A stretch of DNA of 64,000 nucleotides from an uncultured Catenibacillus sp. (GCA_934339005.1 CAKRHR010000002.1:1-64000), one strand, 5' to 3'; numbered from the stretch's first letter, positions 7,912 through 17,419 are shown. Numbers and translations: made by a program. The notes: a model not told the origin generated them from the letters alone.

Positions 7912-8742
7912 ATGGAATTAAAAGAATTAAGCAGATTGGCTTATGAGCTTAGAAAAGATACAGTAGATATGATTATGGCTGGTAATGGCGGTCATATCGG
8001 TGGCGATATGAGTGTTATGGAAACATTGGTTACATTATATTTTGACCAGATGAATATCAGCCCTGAAAATATGAATGACCCGGAACGTGATTTGTTTGTA
8101 ATGAGTAAAGGTCATTCTGTAGAGGCATATTATGCAGTGCTTGCTAAAAAAGGCTTTTTGGATATCAAAGAAGTCACAGAGAAATTCAGCAAATTCGGTT
8201 CACAGTATATCGGACACCCAAATAATAAATTACCTGGTATTGAGATGAATTCAGGCTCTCTTGGACATGGACTTCCGGTATGTGTTGGTATGGCGCTTGC
8301 AGGAAAAATGGATAAGAGAAATTATCGTGTGTATACAGTTATGGGTGACGGCGAACTGGCAGAAGGTTCAGTATGGGAAGCTGCCATGGCAGGTCATCAA
8401 TACAAACTTGATAATCTGTGTGCGGTTGTTGACCGTAACAGACTTCAGATTTCAGGTAATACAGAAGATGTTATGGGTCACGATGATTTACATGAACGTT
8501 TCAGAAGCTTTGGATGGCATGTAATTGATGTTGCTGACGGCAACAGTATCGAACAACTTCATGATGCATTTGAAGAAGCAAAACGTACAAAAGGTCAGCC
8601 GACAGTGCTGATTGCCAATACAGTTAAAGGTAAAGGTTCATCTGTGATGGAAAATAAAGCAGCATGGCATCATCATGTACCAACTGCGGAAGAATATGAA
8701 CAGATTATGAAAGATTTTGAAGTAAGAAAGGAGATGCTCTAA
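7912..8742 (+). CDS. Transketolase, N-terminal (TPP-binding) subunit
   Basis: This 276-residue protein holds the thiamine-diphosphate half of transketolase. GHIGGDMS, LGHGLPVCVGMALAG and the TPP signature GDGELAEGSVWEA followed by DRNRLQ are visible. I chose ATG 7912, which lies 8-9 nt from AGGGG, over ATG 7906. The gene overlaps or abuts the isomerase stop, and the C-terminal subunit starts two bases after its own stop. Split transketolases next to a sugar kinase are known for dedicated sugar routes, including apulose-4-phosphate cleavage. The specific substrate is inferred from context. Confidence 0.9.
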   Translation: MELKELSRLAYELRKDTVDMIMAGNGGHIGGDMSVMETLVTLYFDQMNISPENMNDPERDLFVMSKGHSVEAYYAVLAKKGFLDIKEVTEKFSKFGSQYIGHPNNKLPGIEMNSGSLGHGLPVCVGMALAGKMDKRNYRVYTVMGDGELAEGSVWEAAMAGHQYKLDNLCAVVDRNRLQISGNTEDVMGHDDLHERFRSFGWHVIDVADGNSIEQLHDAFEEAKRTKGQPTVLIANTVKGKGSSVMENKAAWHHHVPTAEEYEQIMKDFEVRKEML

Positions 8743-8743
8743 G

Positions 8744-9676
8744 ATGAATAAAATTCCTAATCGTAAAGCTATTTGTGACGTGCTTTTAAAAGAGGCAGAG
8801 CATGATTCCAGTATTACAGTTCTTTGCAGTGACTCAAGAGGTTCAGCTTCACTTGCACCATTTGCAGAAACATTCCCTGAACAGTTTGTGGAAATGGGTA
8901 TTGCAGAACAGGATTTGGTCAGTGTGGCAGCAGGCCTTGCACATTGTGGTAAAAAAGCATTTGCAGCATCACCGGCATGCTTCCTGTCTACAAGAAGTTA
9001 TGAACAGTGTAAAGTGGATGTGGCTTATTCAAATACAAATGTAAAATTAATTGGTATCAGTGGTGGTATCAGCTATGGCGCACTTGGCATGAGCCATCAT
9101 TCAGCACAGGATATTGCTGCCCTTTCTGCAATTCCAAATATGAGAGTGTATCTTCCTAGTGACCGTTTCCAGACAACAAAACTGATTGAAGCGTTGTTAA
9201 AGGATGAAAAACCAGCCTACATTCGTGTTGGCAGAAATCCTGTTGAAGATATTTACAGTGAAGATGACTGCCCATTTGAGATGGATAAAGCCACTGTATT
9301 ATGCGAAGGTATAGATGCAGTTATTGTAGCATGTGGTGAGATGGTTCGTCCGGCATATGAAGCTGCAAAATTATTAAAAGAAGAAGGTATCTCAGTTACT
9401 GTTTTAGATATGTATTGTGTAAAACCTTTAGACAGAGAAGCAATTATTAAAGCTGCTTCTAACGCAAAGGTTGTAGTTACAGCAGAAGAACATGCACCAT
9501 TTGGTGGCCTTGGTTCTATGGTAAGTCAGGTGGTTGGCAGTGGGTGCCCACGTAAGGTGATTAATATTGCTTTGCCGGATGCACCAGTGATTACAGGTAC
9601 TTCACAGGAAGTCTTTGATTATTATGGTATGAATGCCGAAGGCATTGCTAAGACAGTCAAAGAAGCATTGAGATAG
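8744..9676 (+). CDS. Transketolase, C-terminal (pyrimidine-binding) subunit
   Basis: This 310-residue partner of the preceding gene begins at an ATG after AAAGGAGATG. It contains the pyrimidine-binding domain with the catalytic Glu region (VEMGIAEQDLVSVAAGLA, ~residue 45-60), the GGISYGALGMSHHS loop, and a C-terminal transketolase domain ending with EEHAPFGGLGS. It should form an alpha2-beta2-type transketolase with the product of 7912, moving a two-carbon ketol unit between sugar phosphates. The tight spacing shows translational coupling. Confidence 0.9.
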   Translation: MNKIPNRKAICDVLLKEAEHDSSITVLCSDSRGSASLAPFAETFPEQFVEMGIAEQDLVSVAAGLAHCGKKAFAASPACFLSTRSYEQCKVDVAYSNTNVKLIGISGGISYGALGMSHHSAQDIAALSAIPNMRVYLPSDRFQTTKLIEALLKDEKPAYIRVGRNPVEDIYSEDDCPFEMDKATVLCEGIDAVIVACGEMVRPAYEAAKLLKEEGISVTVLDMYCVKPLDREAIIKAASNAKVVVTAEEHAPFGGLGSMVSQVVGSGCPRKVINIALPDAPVITGTSQEVFDYYGMNAEGIAKTVKEALR

Positions 9677-9697
9677 AATATGGGGAGAGAAATGCAT

Positions 9698-11218
9698 ATG
9701 GAGAAGAAATATGTACTTGCCATAGACCAGAGTACCCAGGGAACGAAAGCAATTTTATTTGATGCTGTTGGTAATCTGGTATGCAGAACGGACCTGGCAC
9801 ATCAGCAGATAATTAATGATAAAGGCTGGGTATCACATGATTTGGATGAGATATATGCGAATACGATTCAGGTTGTTAAAAATCTCATACAAAAATCAGG
9901 TGTGAATAAAGAGGAAATTTCCTGTCTTGGTATCAGTAATCAACGCGAAACCTCTGCCGCATGGGATAGAAAAACAGGCAAGCCATTAGCAATGGCAATT
10001 GTATGGCAGTGTTCAAGAGCAGAAGATATCTGTGAGCGCATTAAGAATAATGTTGTGGTAGATGCAAGTCGTGAACAGGGAGAACATGGTGGTGTTGCAG
10101 AGATTATACGGCAAAAAACAGGCATGCACCTGTCACCATATTTCCCGGCATCAAAGTTTGCATGGCTTCAGGAAAATATTGAAGCAGTTAAAGCCGCAAA
10201 GAAGAATAAGACATTGTGTCTTGGTACAATTGATACATATCTTTTGTATCGGCTGACTGGGGGCAAGGTGTATGCAACAGATTATTCAAATGCCTCAAGA
10301 ACACAGTTGTTTAATATTCATGCACTTGAGTGGGATAATGAAATCTGTACATGGTTTGGTATTGATGCAGCATCCCTTCCAGAGGTATGTGATTCAAGTT
10401 ATACATACGGAGAAACAGATTTTGAAGGCTATTTTGATACACCAATTCCAATCTGTGGTGTGATTGGCGATTCTCAGGGCGCTCTGTTTGGACAGGGCTG
10501 TATTGAAAAAGGTATGGTAAAAGCTACCTATGGCACAGGTTCTTCAGTGATGATGAATGTTGGAGAAAAGGCAATTTCATCAGACAGAGGTCTTGTAACT
10601 TCTCTGGCTTGGGGCTTAGATGGTAAGGTTAGCTATGTTCTGGAAGGTAATATTAATTACACCGGAGCTGTGATTACATGGCTTAAAGACGATATGAAGC
10701 TGATTGCATCACCGGGTGAAACGCAGGAACTTGCATTGCAGGCTAATGCTAATGATACGACATATCTTGTACCTGCATTTTCAGGACTTGGTGCACCATA
10801 TTGGAATGCGAATGCCAGAGCGATGATTTATGGCATGAGCCGCACTACAGGCAAGAATGAAATTGTTAAAGCAGCACTTGAATCCATTGCTTATCAGATT
10901 ACAGATATTATCGAGATGATGAAAGCAGAGGATGGTATAGAGGTTAAAGAACTGTGTGTTGACGGTGGCCCGACAGGTAACAGTTATCTGATGAAGTTTC
11001 AGAGTGATATTCTGGAAACAACCGTCAGCCTGCCAAGATGTGAGGAATCTTCAGCACTTGGCGTCGGGTTTATGGCAGGTCTTGCATATGGTATTTATAC
11101 AAAAGAAGTTATCTTTGAAAAAGTACAGAGAACACATTATGAACCATCCATGGAACATGATGTGCGTGAAAAGAAATATGCTGGATGGAAAGCGGCAATT
11201 TCTAAAGTACTTGTATAA
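9698..11218 (+). CDS. FGGY-family carbohydrate kinase
   Basis: This 506-residue ATP-dependent sugar or polyol kinase starts at ATG 9698, 8 nt after GGGGAGAG. ATGs at 9680 and 9692 are too close to or upstream of that site. The N-terminal phosphate-binding motif DQSTQGTKAILFD, the GISNQRETSAAWD segment, the mid-protein GTGSSVMMN and the C-terminal GGPTGNSYLMKF are typical of FGGY kinases of the glycerol/xylulose kinase group. In this operon it would phosphorylate the ketose made by the isomerase, for example D-apulose, to feed the transketolase. A glycerol or xylulose kinase role cannot be excluded by sequence alone. Confidence 0.88.
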   Translation: MEKKYVLAIDQSTQGTKAILFDAVGNLVCRTDLAHQQIINDKGWVSHDLDEIYANTIQVVKNLIQKSGVNKEEISCLGISNQRETSAAWDRKTGKPLAMAIVWQCSRAEDICERIKNNVVVDASREQGEHGGVAEIIRQKTGMHLSPYFPASKFAWLQENIEAVKAAKKNKTLCLGTIDTYLLYRLTGGKVYATDYSNASRTQLFNIHALEWDNEICTWFGIDAASLPEVCDSSYTYGETDFEGYFDTPIPICGVIGDSQGALFGQGCIEKGMVKATYGTGSSVMMNVGEKAISSDRGLVTSLAWGLDGKVSYVLEGNINYTGAVITWLKDDMKLIASPGETQELALQANANDTTYLVPAFSGLGAPYWNANARAMIYGMSRTTGKNEIVKAALESIAYQITDIIEMMKAEDGIEVKELCVDGGPTGNSYLMKFQSDILETTVSLPRCEESSALGVGFMAGLAYGIYTKEVIFEKVQRTHYEPSMEHDVREKKYAGWKAAISKVLV

Positions 11219-11330
11219 GTATGACTAAAATAATAGGGCAGCGACAGATTATTCTACACTTATATTTGAAATATAGGTATGAGAAATTATGAATAATCTG
11301 ACACTGCCTGTTAGAAGTTGGAGGAAAATA

Positions 11331-12956
11331 ATGCAGAATCAATGGAAAACAGAACAATGGCGGACAGTGGATATTCCGATAAAAACAACGAAAAACTATA
11401 CATCACCATTTGAAGATGTAGATGTATTTGGTGTGTTTAAAGGACCTCAGGGTGAAGAAATCAAATTACTTGCATTCTGGGATGGAGATAATACATGGGT
11501 ACTTCGATTTGCACCGGTATCTGTAGGTAGATGGGCATATACAATTGAAAGTACAGACACAGATAATGCCGATTTTTCAGGAGGAGGCAGTGTAGAGTGT
11601 GTACCATATACAGGTGAACTGGATATGTATAAACATGGTTTTCTGAAAGTATCAGAAGATAAAGATTATCTGGAATATGCAGATGGAACGCCATTTTTCT
11701 GGTTAGGTGATACACATTGGACATTTGTGACAGAAGAACGTTTTGATGAATCTAATTGTCCTAAATATGAAAGTCAGTTTAAAGCATGCGTCGACAAGAG
11801 AGTGGATCAGAAATTTACAGTCTATCAGTGTAACTTCCGTGATGGTAAGGTAGATGGTTTCTTTGGTCGAAATATTGATTTGATGCATGAAACAGATCAT
11901 GGTTTTGTGCCAAATATCGAAGAATTCCATAAAAATGTAGATCTCAAGATGGCTTACCTTGCAGATGCAGGTTTATATATAGCAGTAGGTTATGCATGGG
12001 CTTTTGATATGGAAAATAACGGCAAGAGAGCACTTGAAAGATATAAGAAATTTGCAAAATATACAGCAGCACGTTATGGAGCATATCCTGTAGCATGGAC
12101 ACTGGCAGGTGAATTACCGGGATATATGGGTGATCTTCAGAAGAATGCAGAGCTTTGGAATGAAGTTGCTAAAGAAGCAGAAAAATGGAACGCATATAAT
12201 AATCTTCAGTCAGCACATCTTGCATGCAGTCGTCCGTTCCCTAAGATTTATGAAAATGAATCTTGGTTTGACTTTGCGATGAGTCAGGCTGGACATGGTG
12301 ATTTCAGCATGGATCAGAAGATGTATATTGAATTTAAAGAAATGTATAAAGGCCATCCAGTACTTGAAAGTGAAGCTACATATGAAGGTGCAACTTCAAA
12401 TGAATATACATCACGTATTATTACACCGGAAATGATGCGCCGTTTGGCTTATTTGATTATTCAAAACGGTGGATGTGGTTATACATATGGATGCAATGGT
12501 GTATGGGAACTTCAGTGGGAAGCCGGTGTTGGCGGTATCGGCTGGGGTGACATGGCATGGTGGGATGGTCTTGAACTTCCAGGTGCTGACCAACTAACAT
12601 ATTTCAGAGATTTCTATGAGGATGTCAACTGGTCTACATTAAAACCATTATCTGATGATGTGGCTGTGACAAAATGCTTCTTCATGGAAACAGATACACG
12701 TACAAAAATCAGCTTTACAGGCAACAAAGATTTGACAACAATCGTTGGCTATATGTCTGAAACATCCATGAGAGAATTTGAAATCCGCGGAGTGACTGCC
12801 AAAGCTTATAAGATGTGGTTTATGAATCCGGGTACAGGTGAAAGAACTGTTCTGGAAAATCTGATTTATCCTGAAAATGGTGTAATCAGTTACAATCCTG
12901 GTAATGCATTTGCAAACAAGACAGATAAGCTGGTTGTACTTGAGGCTGTCCGGTAA
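11331..12956 (+). CDS. Apiosidase-like glycoside hydrolase (DUF5060 + DUF4038)
   Basis: The start at ATG 11331 is set by a strong TTGGAGG site, giving 541 residues. The N-terminal ~95 residues form the beta-sandwich DUF5060 domain (LLAFWDGDNTWVLRFAPVS). The rest is the DUF4038 / apiosidase-like TIM barrel beginning FFWLGDTHW. Candidate catalytic acids are the Glu in TLAGELPG and the Glu residues in VLESEATYEG. The family includes GH140 beta-apiosidases acting on plant pectin. There is no signal peptide, so it probably works in the cytoplasm on imported oligosaccharides or plant glycosides. It follows the kinase by ~110 bp and may have its own promoter. Confidence 0.82.
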   Translation: MQNQWKTEQWRTVDIPIKTTKNYTSPFEDVDVFGVFKGPQGEEIKLLAFWDGDNTWVLRFAPVSVGRWAYTIESTDTDNADFSGGGSVECVPYTGELDMYKHGFLKVSEDKDYLEYADGTPFFWLGDTHWTFVTEERFDESNCPKYESQFKACVDKRVDQKFTVYQCNFRDGKVDGFFGRNIDLMHETDHGFVPNIEEFHKNVDLKMAYLADAGLYIAVGYAWAFDMENNGKRALERYKKFAKYTAARYGAYPVAWTLAGELPGYMGDLQKNAELWNEVAKEAEKWNAYNNLQSAHLACSRPFPKIYENESWFDFAMSQAGHGDFSMDQKMYIEFKEMYKGHPVLESEATYEGATSNEYTSRIITPEMMRRLAYLIIQNGGCGYTYGCNGVWELQWEAGVGGIGWGDMAWWDGLELPGADQLTYFRDFYEDVNWSTLKPLSDDVAVTKCFFMETDTRTKISFTGNKDLTTIVGYMSETSMREFEIRGVTAKAYKMWFMNPGTGERTVLENLIYPENGVISYNPGNAFANKTDKLVVLEAVR

Positions 12957-13027
12957 AGTATAAAAATATCAAAAATTAAGCTCTAAGAAGATATAGTTAT
13001 TAGAAAACATAACACGTAAGAGAAAAC

Positions 13028-13066
13028 AAAGAGGTATGATACGAAAGAAAGTATGATACCTCTTTT
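13028..13066 (+). terminator. Intrinsic terminator after the apiosidase-like gene
   Basis: AAAGAGGTATGATAC pairs with GTATGATACCTCTTT with one mismatch, and a short T-run ends the hairpin. It closes the operon that starts at 6418. Confidence 0.75.
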
Positions 13067-13071
13067 GCGTC

Positions 13072-13100
13072 TTGCTGGCAGGATTATTTAACGGTATAAT
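13072..13100 (+). promoter_or_regulatory. Promoter of the AraC-GH39 regulator
   Basis: TTGCTG (13072-13077), 17 bp, TATAAT (13095-13100), directly behind the upstream terminator. Confidence 0.55.
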
Positions 13101-13209
13101 ATGATGTAATAGTGTTGTAATATGCTGATGGACAAAGGCAAGATATTTTATGATATGCAAGTGTGATGCTATACAAAAAGCATGCTGTATAAACAGAGGA
13201 TGAATCGTT

Positions 13210-15657
13210 ATGAACAATTTATTTTTAGATGACAATAAAATTATGGATTTTGAACTGCTCAGTGACCGTAGTATTAAGAATTATTTTTATTCCAATATTG
13301 TGATTTATTACGTGTTGGAGGGAACATTAACATTGAGTTCATGCGATGAAACATTTGAATTAAAATCCGGAGATTATATTTTAATGAATGCGTTTCAAAG
13401 ACATTCATATAAAACTGCAGATCATACGTTAGCAGTTGGATTTATTATCAGCGTATCAGAACTGTCGAAATATTATGATTTGAATAATATAGAATTCAGG
13501 TGCAATTCATTGCTTGAAACAGAAGCCTCCAATGAGCGTATGAAGAAGTTATTGAGTGCATGCGTGAATCATTACTATGGTAAACGTGCGCAGAATGGCC
13601 GTACCCTTGTGCGCCTAAATAGTATTTATTATCAGATTATAGAAGTACTCGTGTCTGATTTCTCTGTGTATATTACAAATGAAGAACAGAGCCTTACAGG
13701 TGGTTCTGATGAAAACCGGATGAACGATATTATCAACTACATCCACTTGAATTATAAGATGCCTATTAGCCTGAGTGATTTGGCTGAAAAGTTTTATATG
13801 TCAACAGCGTATCTTTCAAGATATATCAAGAAAAAACTCGGTCAGAATTTTGGCGATTATCTTGCCGGAGTGCGTTTGGAGTTTGCAGTTAATGAATTAG
13901 AGCAAGAAGAAAAATCGATGACAAAGATTGCGTTAGATAATGGCTTCCCCAATATTGCATCGTTTAATAAAAAGTTTAAAGAGCAATATGGAATGACGCC
14001 GAAATCTTATAGAGATAAAATTCGCAACCAGGCCAAAGAGCAAGAACAGTCACAGGTCAGACAGACAGCTTCAGACGGTATTAATAATGATGTGGAGTAT
14101 CGTCTGATGGATTATTTTGAACATTCGGAAGATATTGAAAATGGAAAAAACGAAGAAATTGTAACACAGATTGAGGTAGATAACCGATTGTATCAAAAAC
14201 TTCAAAAAAAGTGGTGCAAGTTAATTAATGTCGGCCGAATTGTGACACTTCTGCGAGGTGATATTCAGGAACATTTGGTTTATTTGAAGCACAATCTGAA
14301 TATTGAATATGTCAGACTTTGGGATTTGTATGATGAGGAAATGAAGCTGAATATCAACAGCCCTGATGGCAGGCATAACTTTAGTAAATTGGATAAGATT
14401 ATAGATTTTTTGGTGACACATCATATGCGCCCATACTTTGAACTTGGATTTAAGCCTATTATTTTGATGTTGACAAACAGAGAATCCTTGATTAATGAAC
14501 CGCGGGAAATCTTATTTAAAAATAATTCAGAGTATCAGCATTTTCTGAATTCAATGATGATTCATTTTGTGAATCGTTATGGTATGCAGGAAGTTTCAAA
14601 ATGGTATTTTGAGCAATGGTGTGACCCAAGATTGCTTGCAGAGCATGGTAAAGCATATTTTGAAACGTTTGATACAGCATATAAAAGTATTAAAAATGTT
14701 GTGCCGGAGGCACATGTGGGTGGCGCCTATGACAGAGATTATGAATTGCTGACATTTGATGCTTTGATGGCACAGTGGCATACCCGGGATATTTTGCCGG
14801 ATTTTATATCGATGTATTGTTATTTGATGACAGAAAAATGGTCAGATTATGACAGCCAGGTACGTTATGTTGCAGATGACAGTGCATCATTGACTTATCA
14901 GCGTTTAAAGATGCGCAAAGAAATCATGGAAGCATATGATATGCGTATGCCGATTATTGTCAGTGAATGGAATATGACGGTTGTTAATCGCAATGTTATT
15001 AATGATAGTTGTGCGAAGGCAACATTTATTATGGATATGTTGATGAGGATTTATGAATATGTAGATATGGTGGGCTACTGGTTTGGAACAGATTTGTTTG
15101 TTGAAACCGAGGAATCACCGAATCTGTTAGATGGTTGTTGTGGTCTGCTTTCATATCATGGTATATGCAAGCCTGCGTTTTATGCAATGGAGTTTATGAA
15201 TCGTCAGGAGGAATATTTGCTTGGACAGGATAAAGACCTGATGATATCCGCTAATGGCTATGATAACTATAATATTATATGTGCTAATCATAAAGAACTG
15301 GATATTCAATATTATATGCAGGAGGAAAATCAGCTGCAGATTGAAAGAATTCCAATGCTCTTTAAAGACACAGCACGTAAACGTATTAATATAAAAATCA
15401 ATCATGTACATAACGGTTTGTACTATGTAAAAACAAGAAGTTTAAGCCCGAAGTGGGGCAGTGTACAGGATGAATGGTATAGAATGGGTCTTGTCAAAAA
15501 CTTAAGTGAACAGGATATAGAATATCTCCGCCGCATATCCACACCAAAGATTTCTTTTTACGAATGTAATGTTGTTAATGGTACACTGGAACTGAATATT
15601 TCAATGGATGCGCATGAGATACAGGCAATCCATATTTTCAGACAATTGCAGGAATAA
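13210..15657 (+). CDS. AraC-family regulator fused to a GH39-like domain
   Basis: This 815-residue protein has three parts. Residues 1-90 are a cupin-like ligand domain. Residues ~165-280 are a double helix-turn-helix of the AraC type (ISLSDLAEKFYMSTAYLSRY, GMTPKSYRD). Residues ~340-790 resemble glycoside hydrolase family 39 beta-xylosidases. In GH39 the acid/base Glu sits in a WNEP motif; here the site reads FEQWCDP with Asp472. The nucleophile region SEWN (Glu586) is kept. The barrel therefore looks like a sugar sensor or a crippled enzyme. It lies between the apiosidase-like operon and the oxidoreductase operon, and probably activates one or both. A second copy is at 44864. Confidence 0.87.
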   Translation: MNNLFLDDNKIMDFELLSDRSIKNYFYSNIVIYYVLEGTLTLSSCDETFELKSGDYILMNAFQRHSYKTADHTLAVGFIISVSELSKYYDLNNIEFRCNSLLETEASNERMKKLLSACVNHYYGKRAQNGRTLVRLNSIYYQIIEVLVSDFSVYITNEEQSLTGGSDENRMNDIINYIHLNYKMPISLSDLAEKFYMSTAYLSRYIKKKLGQNFGDYLAGVRLEFAVNELEQEEKSMTKIALDNGFPNIASFNKKFKEQYGMTPKSYRDKIRNQAKEQEQSQVRQTASDGINNDVEYRLMDYFEHSEDIENGKNEEIVTQIEVDNRLYQKLQKKWCKLINVGRIVTLLRGDIQEHLVYLKHNLNIEYVRLWDLYDEEMKLNINSPDGRHNFSKLDKIIDFLVTHHMRPYFELGFKPIILMLTNRESLINEPREILFKNNSEYQHFLNSMMIHFVNRYGMQEVSKWYFEQWCDPRLLAEHGKAYFETFDTAYKSIKNVVPEAHVGGAYDRDYELLTFDALMAQWHTRDILPDFISMYCYLMTEKWSDYDSQVRYVADDSASLTYQRLKMRKEIMEAYDMRMPIIVSEWNMTVVNRNVINDSCAKATFIMDMLMRIYEYVDMVGYWFGTDLFVETEESPNLLDGCCGLLSYHGICKPAFYAMEFMNRQEEYLLGQDKDLMISANGYDNYNIICANHKELDIQYYMQEENQLQIERIPMLFKDTARKRINIKINHVHNGLYYVKTRSLSPKWGSVQDEWYRMGLVKNLSEQDIEYLRRISTPKISFYECNVVNGTLELNISMDAHEIQAIHIFRQLQE

Positions 15658-16139
15658 TATGCGAAAAAAGGAATGCATATATAGAAAAATAGAAATAAAG
15701 CATGGATTTGCAATATTAAAAATTTGCTGTGATGTAAAAAATATTGTTCAAAAAGAATATAAACAGAACTGTAACAGGATAAAATTGTGTATTTTTCAGG
15801 AACAAACAACAAATAAAAATCAATAAGAATAAATTGTCAAAAAAACTATGCAAAAAATTGACCTAATTATTTGCAAAAAATAAAAGCCGGAAGTTGAACG
15901 TCAAAATTCATACGAAAAATTTAAAGTAAAAAGGCAATTTGTTGAATGCAAAAAAAGTGGTCAAAAGATATAATAATATATGTTGGGAGTCAGAACTTAA
16001 GATGCAAAATTATGAATTAACGGGCAGTAAAAATTAACAATAAATCACCGGAATCTGAATGGTTCAAAAGTGGTGTGAGCAATGTAGCTGCCAGACAATT
16101 TATAGCATCATACAAATTATATAAAAAGGAGATTGAGTA
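15658..16139 (+). promoter_or_regulatory. Long AT-rich control region of the C-deglycosylation-type operon
   Basis: There is no gene in these 482 bases. A perfect TATAAT (15969-15974) has no recognisable -35 box 17 bp upstream, as expected of an activator-dependent promoter. TGCAAAAAA occurs three times upstream (15848, 15871 and 15947), and could be a binding site for the neighbouring AraC-type regulator. The leader is ~160 nt. Confidence 0.4.
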
Positions 16140-17267
16140 ATGAAAAACGGTAAATTACAAATTGGTATTATCGGTTGTGGTGGTATCGCAAATCAGAAAC
16201 ATCTTCCTGCATTAACAGGTCAGGCAGATAAGTGTGATTTGGTAGCTTTTTGTGATATTATTGAAGAAAGAGCTATTAAAGCAAAAGAAGAATATGGTAA
16301 CGAAGATTCTAAAGTTTATGTAGACTATAAAGAATTATTAAAAGATCCTGAAATCGATGTTGTACATGTGTGTACACCTAACGTTGCTCATTGTCCAATC
16401 ACATGTGATGCATTTGCAGCAGGAAAACATGTAATGTGCGAAAAACCTATGGCAGCAAATACAGAAGATGCACAGAAGATGATTGATGCATGGAAAGCTT
16501 CTGGCAAGAAGTTCACAATCGGTTATCAGAACCGTTTCCGTGAGGATACACAGACACTTAAACGTGCTTGTGAAGCCGGTGACCTTGGTGAGATTTATCA
16601 TGCAAGAGCACATGCTGTACGTCGTCGTGCAGTGCCTACATGGGGTGTATTCCCTAACAAAGCCCTTCAGGGTGGCGGTCCTCTGATTGATATCGGTACA
16701 CATGCACTGGATATCACACTCTGGATGATGGACAACTACAAACCAGTATCTGTAACTGGTATTTCATATGAAAAACTTGGACATCTGCCTTCAGCAGTTG
16801 ATGGTAACATGTTTGGACCATGGGATCCTGAAACATATGAAGTAGAAGATTCAGCTTTCGGCTTTATTAAGATGGAAAATGGTGCAACAATCTTCCTTGA
16901 AGCAGCATGGGCACTGAATGTACTTCAGTCAAGAGAAGCAGCTTGTACATTGATGGGTACAAAAGCAGGTGCTGAGATCTTTGGCGGTATGGGTAACATG
17001 GGTAAAGATGGTTATGACCTTGTTTACAACAAGACAAATAACGGCAGACTTTCTGAAGAAAGATATTCAGCAGGCGGTTCTATTGCATTCTTCGAAGGCG
17101 GCGGCGCAGGCGAACCTAAAGACCTTGAATGCAAGCAGTGGCTTGAAGCTATCTTAAATGATGGTGAACCACTTGTAAAACCAGAGCAGGCATTTGTTGT
17201 TACACAGATTCTTGATGCTATTTATCAGTCTTCTGCAACAGGCAAAGAAATTTATCTCAATAAATAA
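16140..17267 (+). CDS. Gfo/Idh/MocA-family oxidoreductase
   Basis: This 375-residue NAD(P)-dependent sugar oxidoreductase starts after AAAAGGAGATTGAGTA. The Rossmann motif IGIIGCGGIANQKHLPAL is at residues 7-24, the catalytic CEKPMA lysine motif near residue 100, and a C-terminal beta-sheet dimer domain with GGGPLIDIGTHALDITLWMM near 180. Such enzymes oxidise a sugar hydroxyl or aldehyde, and in C-glycoside catabolism they make the 3-oxo sugar. It is the first of two members of this family in the cluster. Which hydroxyl and which substrate cannot be read here. Confidence 0.88.
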   Translation: MKNGKLQIGIIGCGGIANQKHLPALTGQADKCDLVAFCDIIEERAIKAKEEYGNEDSKVYVDYKELLKDPEIDVVHVCTPNVAHCPITCDAFAAGKHVMCEKPMAANTEDAQKMIDAWKASGKKFTIGYQNRFREDTQTLKRACEAGDLGEIYHARAHAVRRRAVPTWGVFPNKALQGGGPLIDIGTHALDITLWMMDNYKPVSVTGISYEKLGHLPSAVDGNMFGPWDPETYEVEDSAFGFIKMENGATIFLEAAWALNVLQSREAACTLMGTKAGAEIFGGMGNMGKDGYDLVYNKTNNGRLSEERYSAGGSIAFFEGGGAGEPKDLECKQWLEAILNDGEPLVKPEQAFVVTQILDAIYQSSATGKEIYLNK

Positions 17268-17294
17268 TTTGTAATATTATAAAAACTATATTTT

Positions 17295-17342
17295 ACCGTC
17301 GGATTATAAATTCAAAATTTTATGAGTCTATAATTCGACGGT
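17295..17342. other. Long inverted repeat between the oxidoreductase and isomerase genes
   Basis: ACCGTCGGATTATA (17295-17308) and TATAATTCGACGGT (17329-17342) form a 14-bp stem with one G-T pair and a 20-base loop. No T-run follows on either strand, so it is not a standard terminator. It may be an mRNA stability or processing hairpin, or an operator. Confidence 0.5.
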
Positions 17343-17362
17343 TATGGTAGTATCAATATATG

Positions 17363-17419
17363 AAGTATATTGTTTTATAAAAAGTATATTGCTTTATAAA
17401 AAATATATGGTTTTATAAA
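17363..17419. repeat. Three 19-bp tandem repeats
   Basis: Units start at 17363 (AAGTATATTGTTTTATAAA), 17382 (AAGTATATTGCTTTATAAA) and 17401 (AAATATATGGTTTTATAAA). They sit ~70 bases before the isomerase-like gene and could be tandem regulator sites or slippage-prone spacer DNA. Confidence 0.6.
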
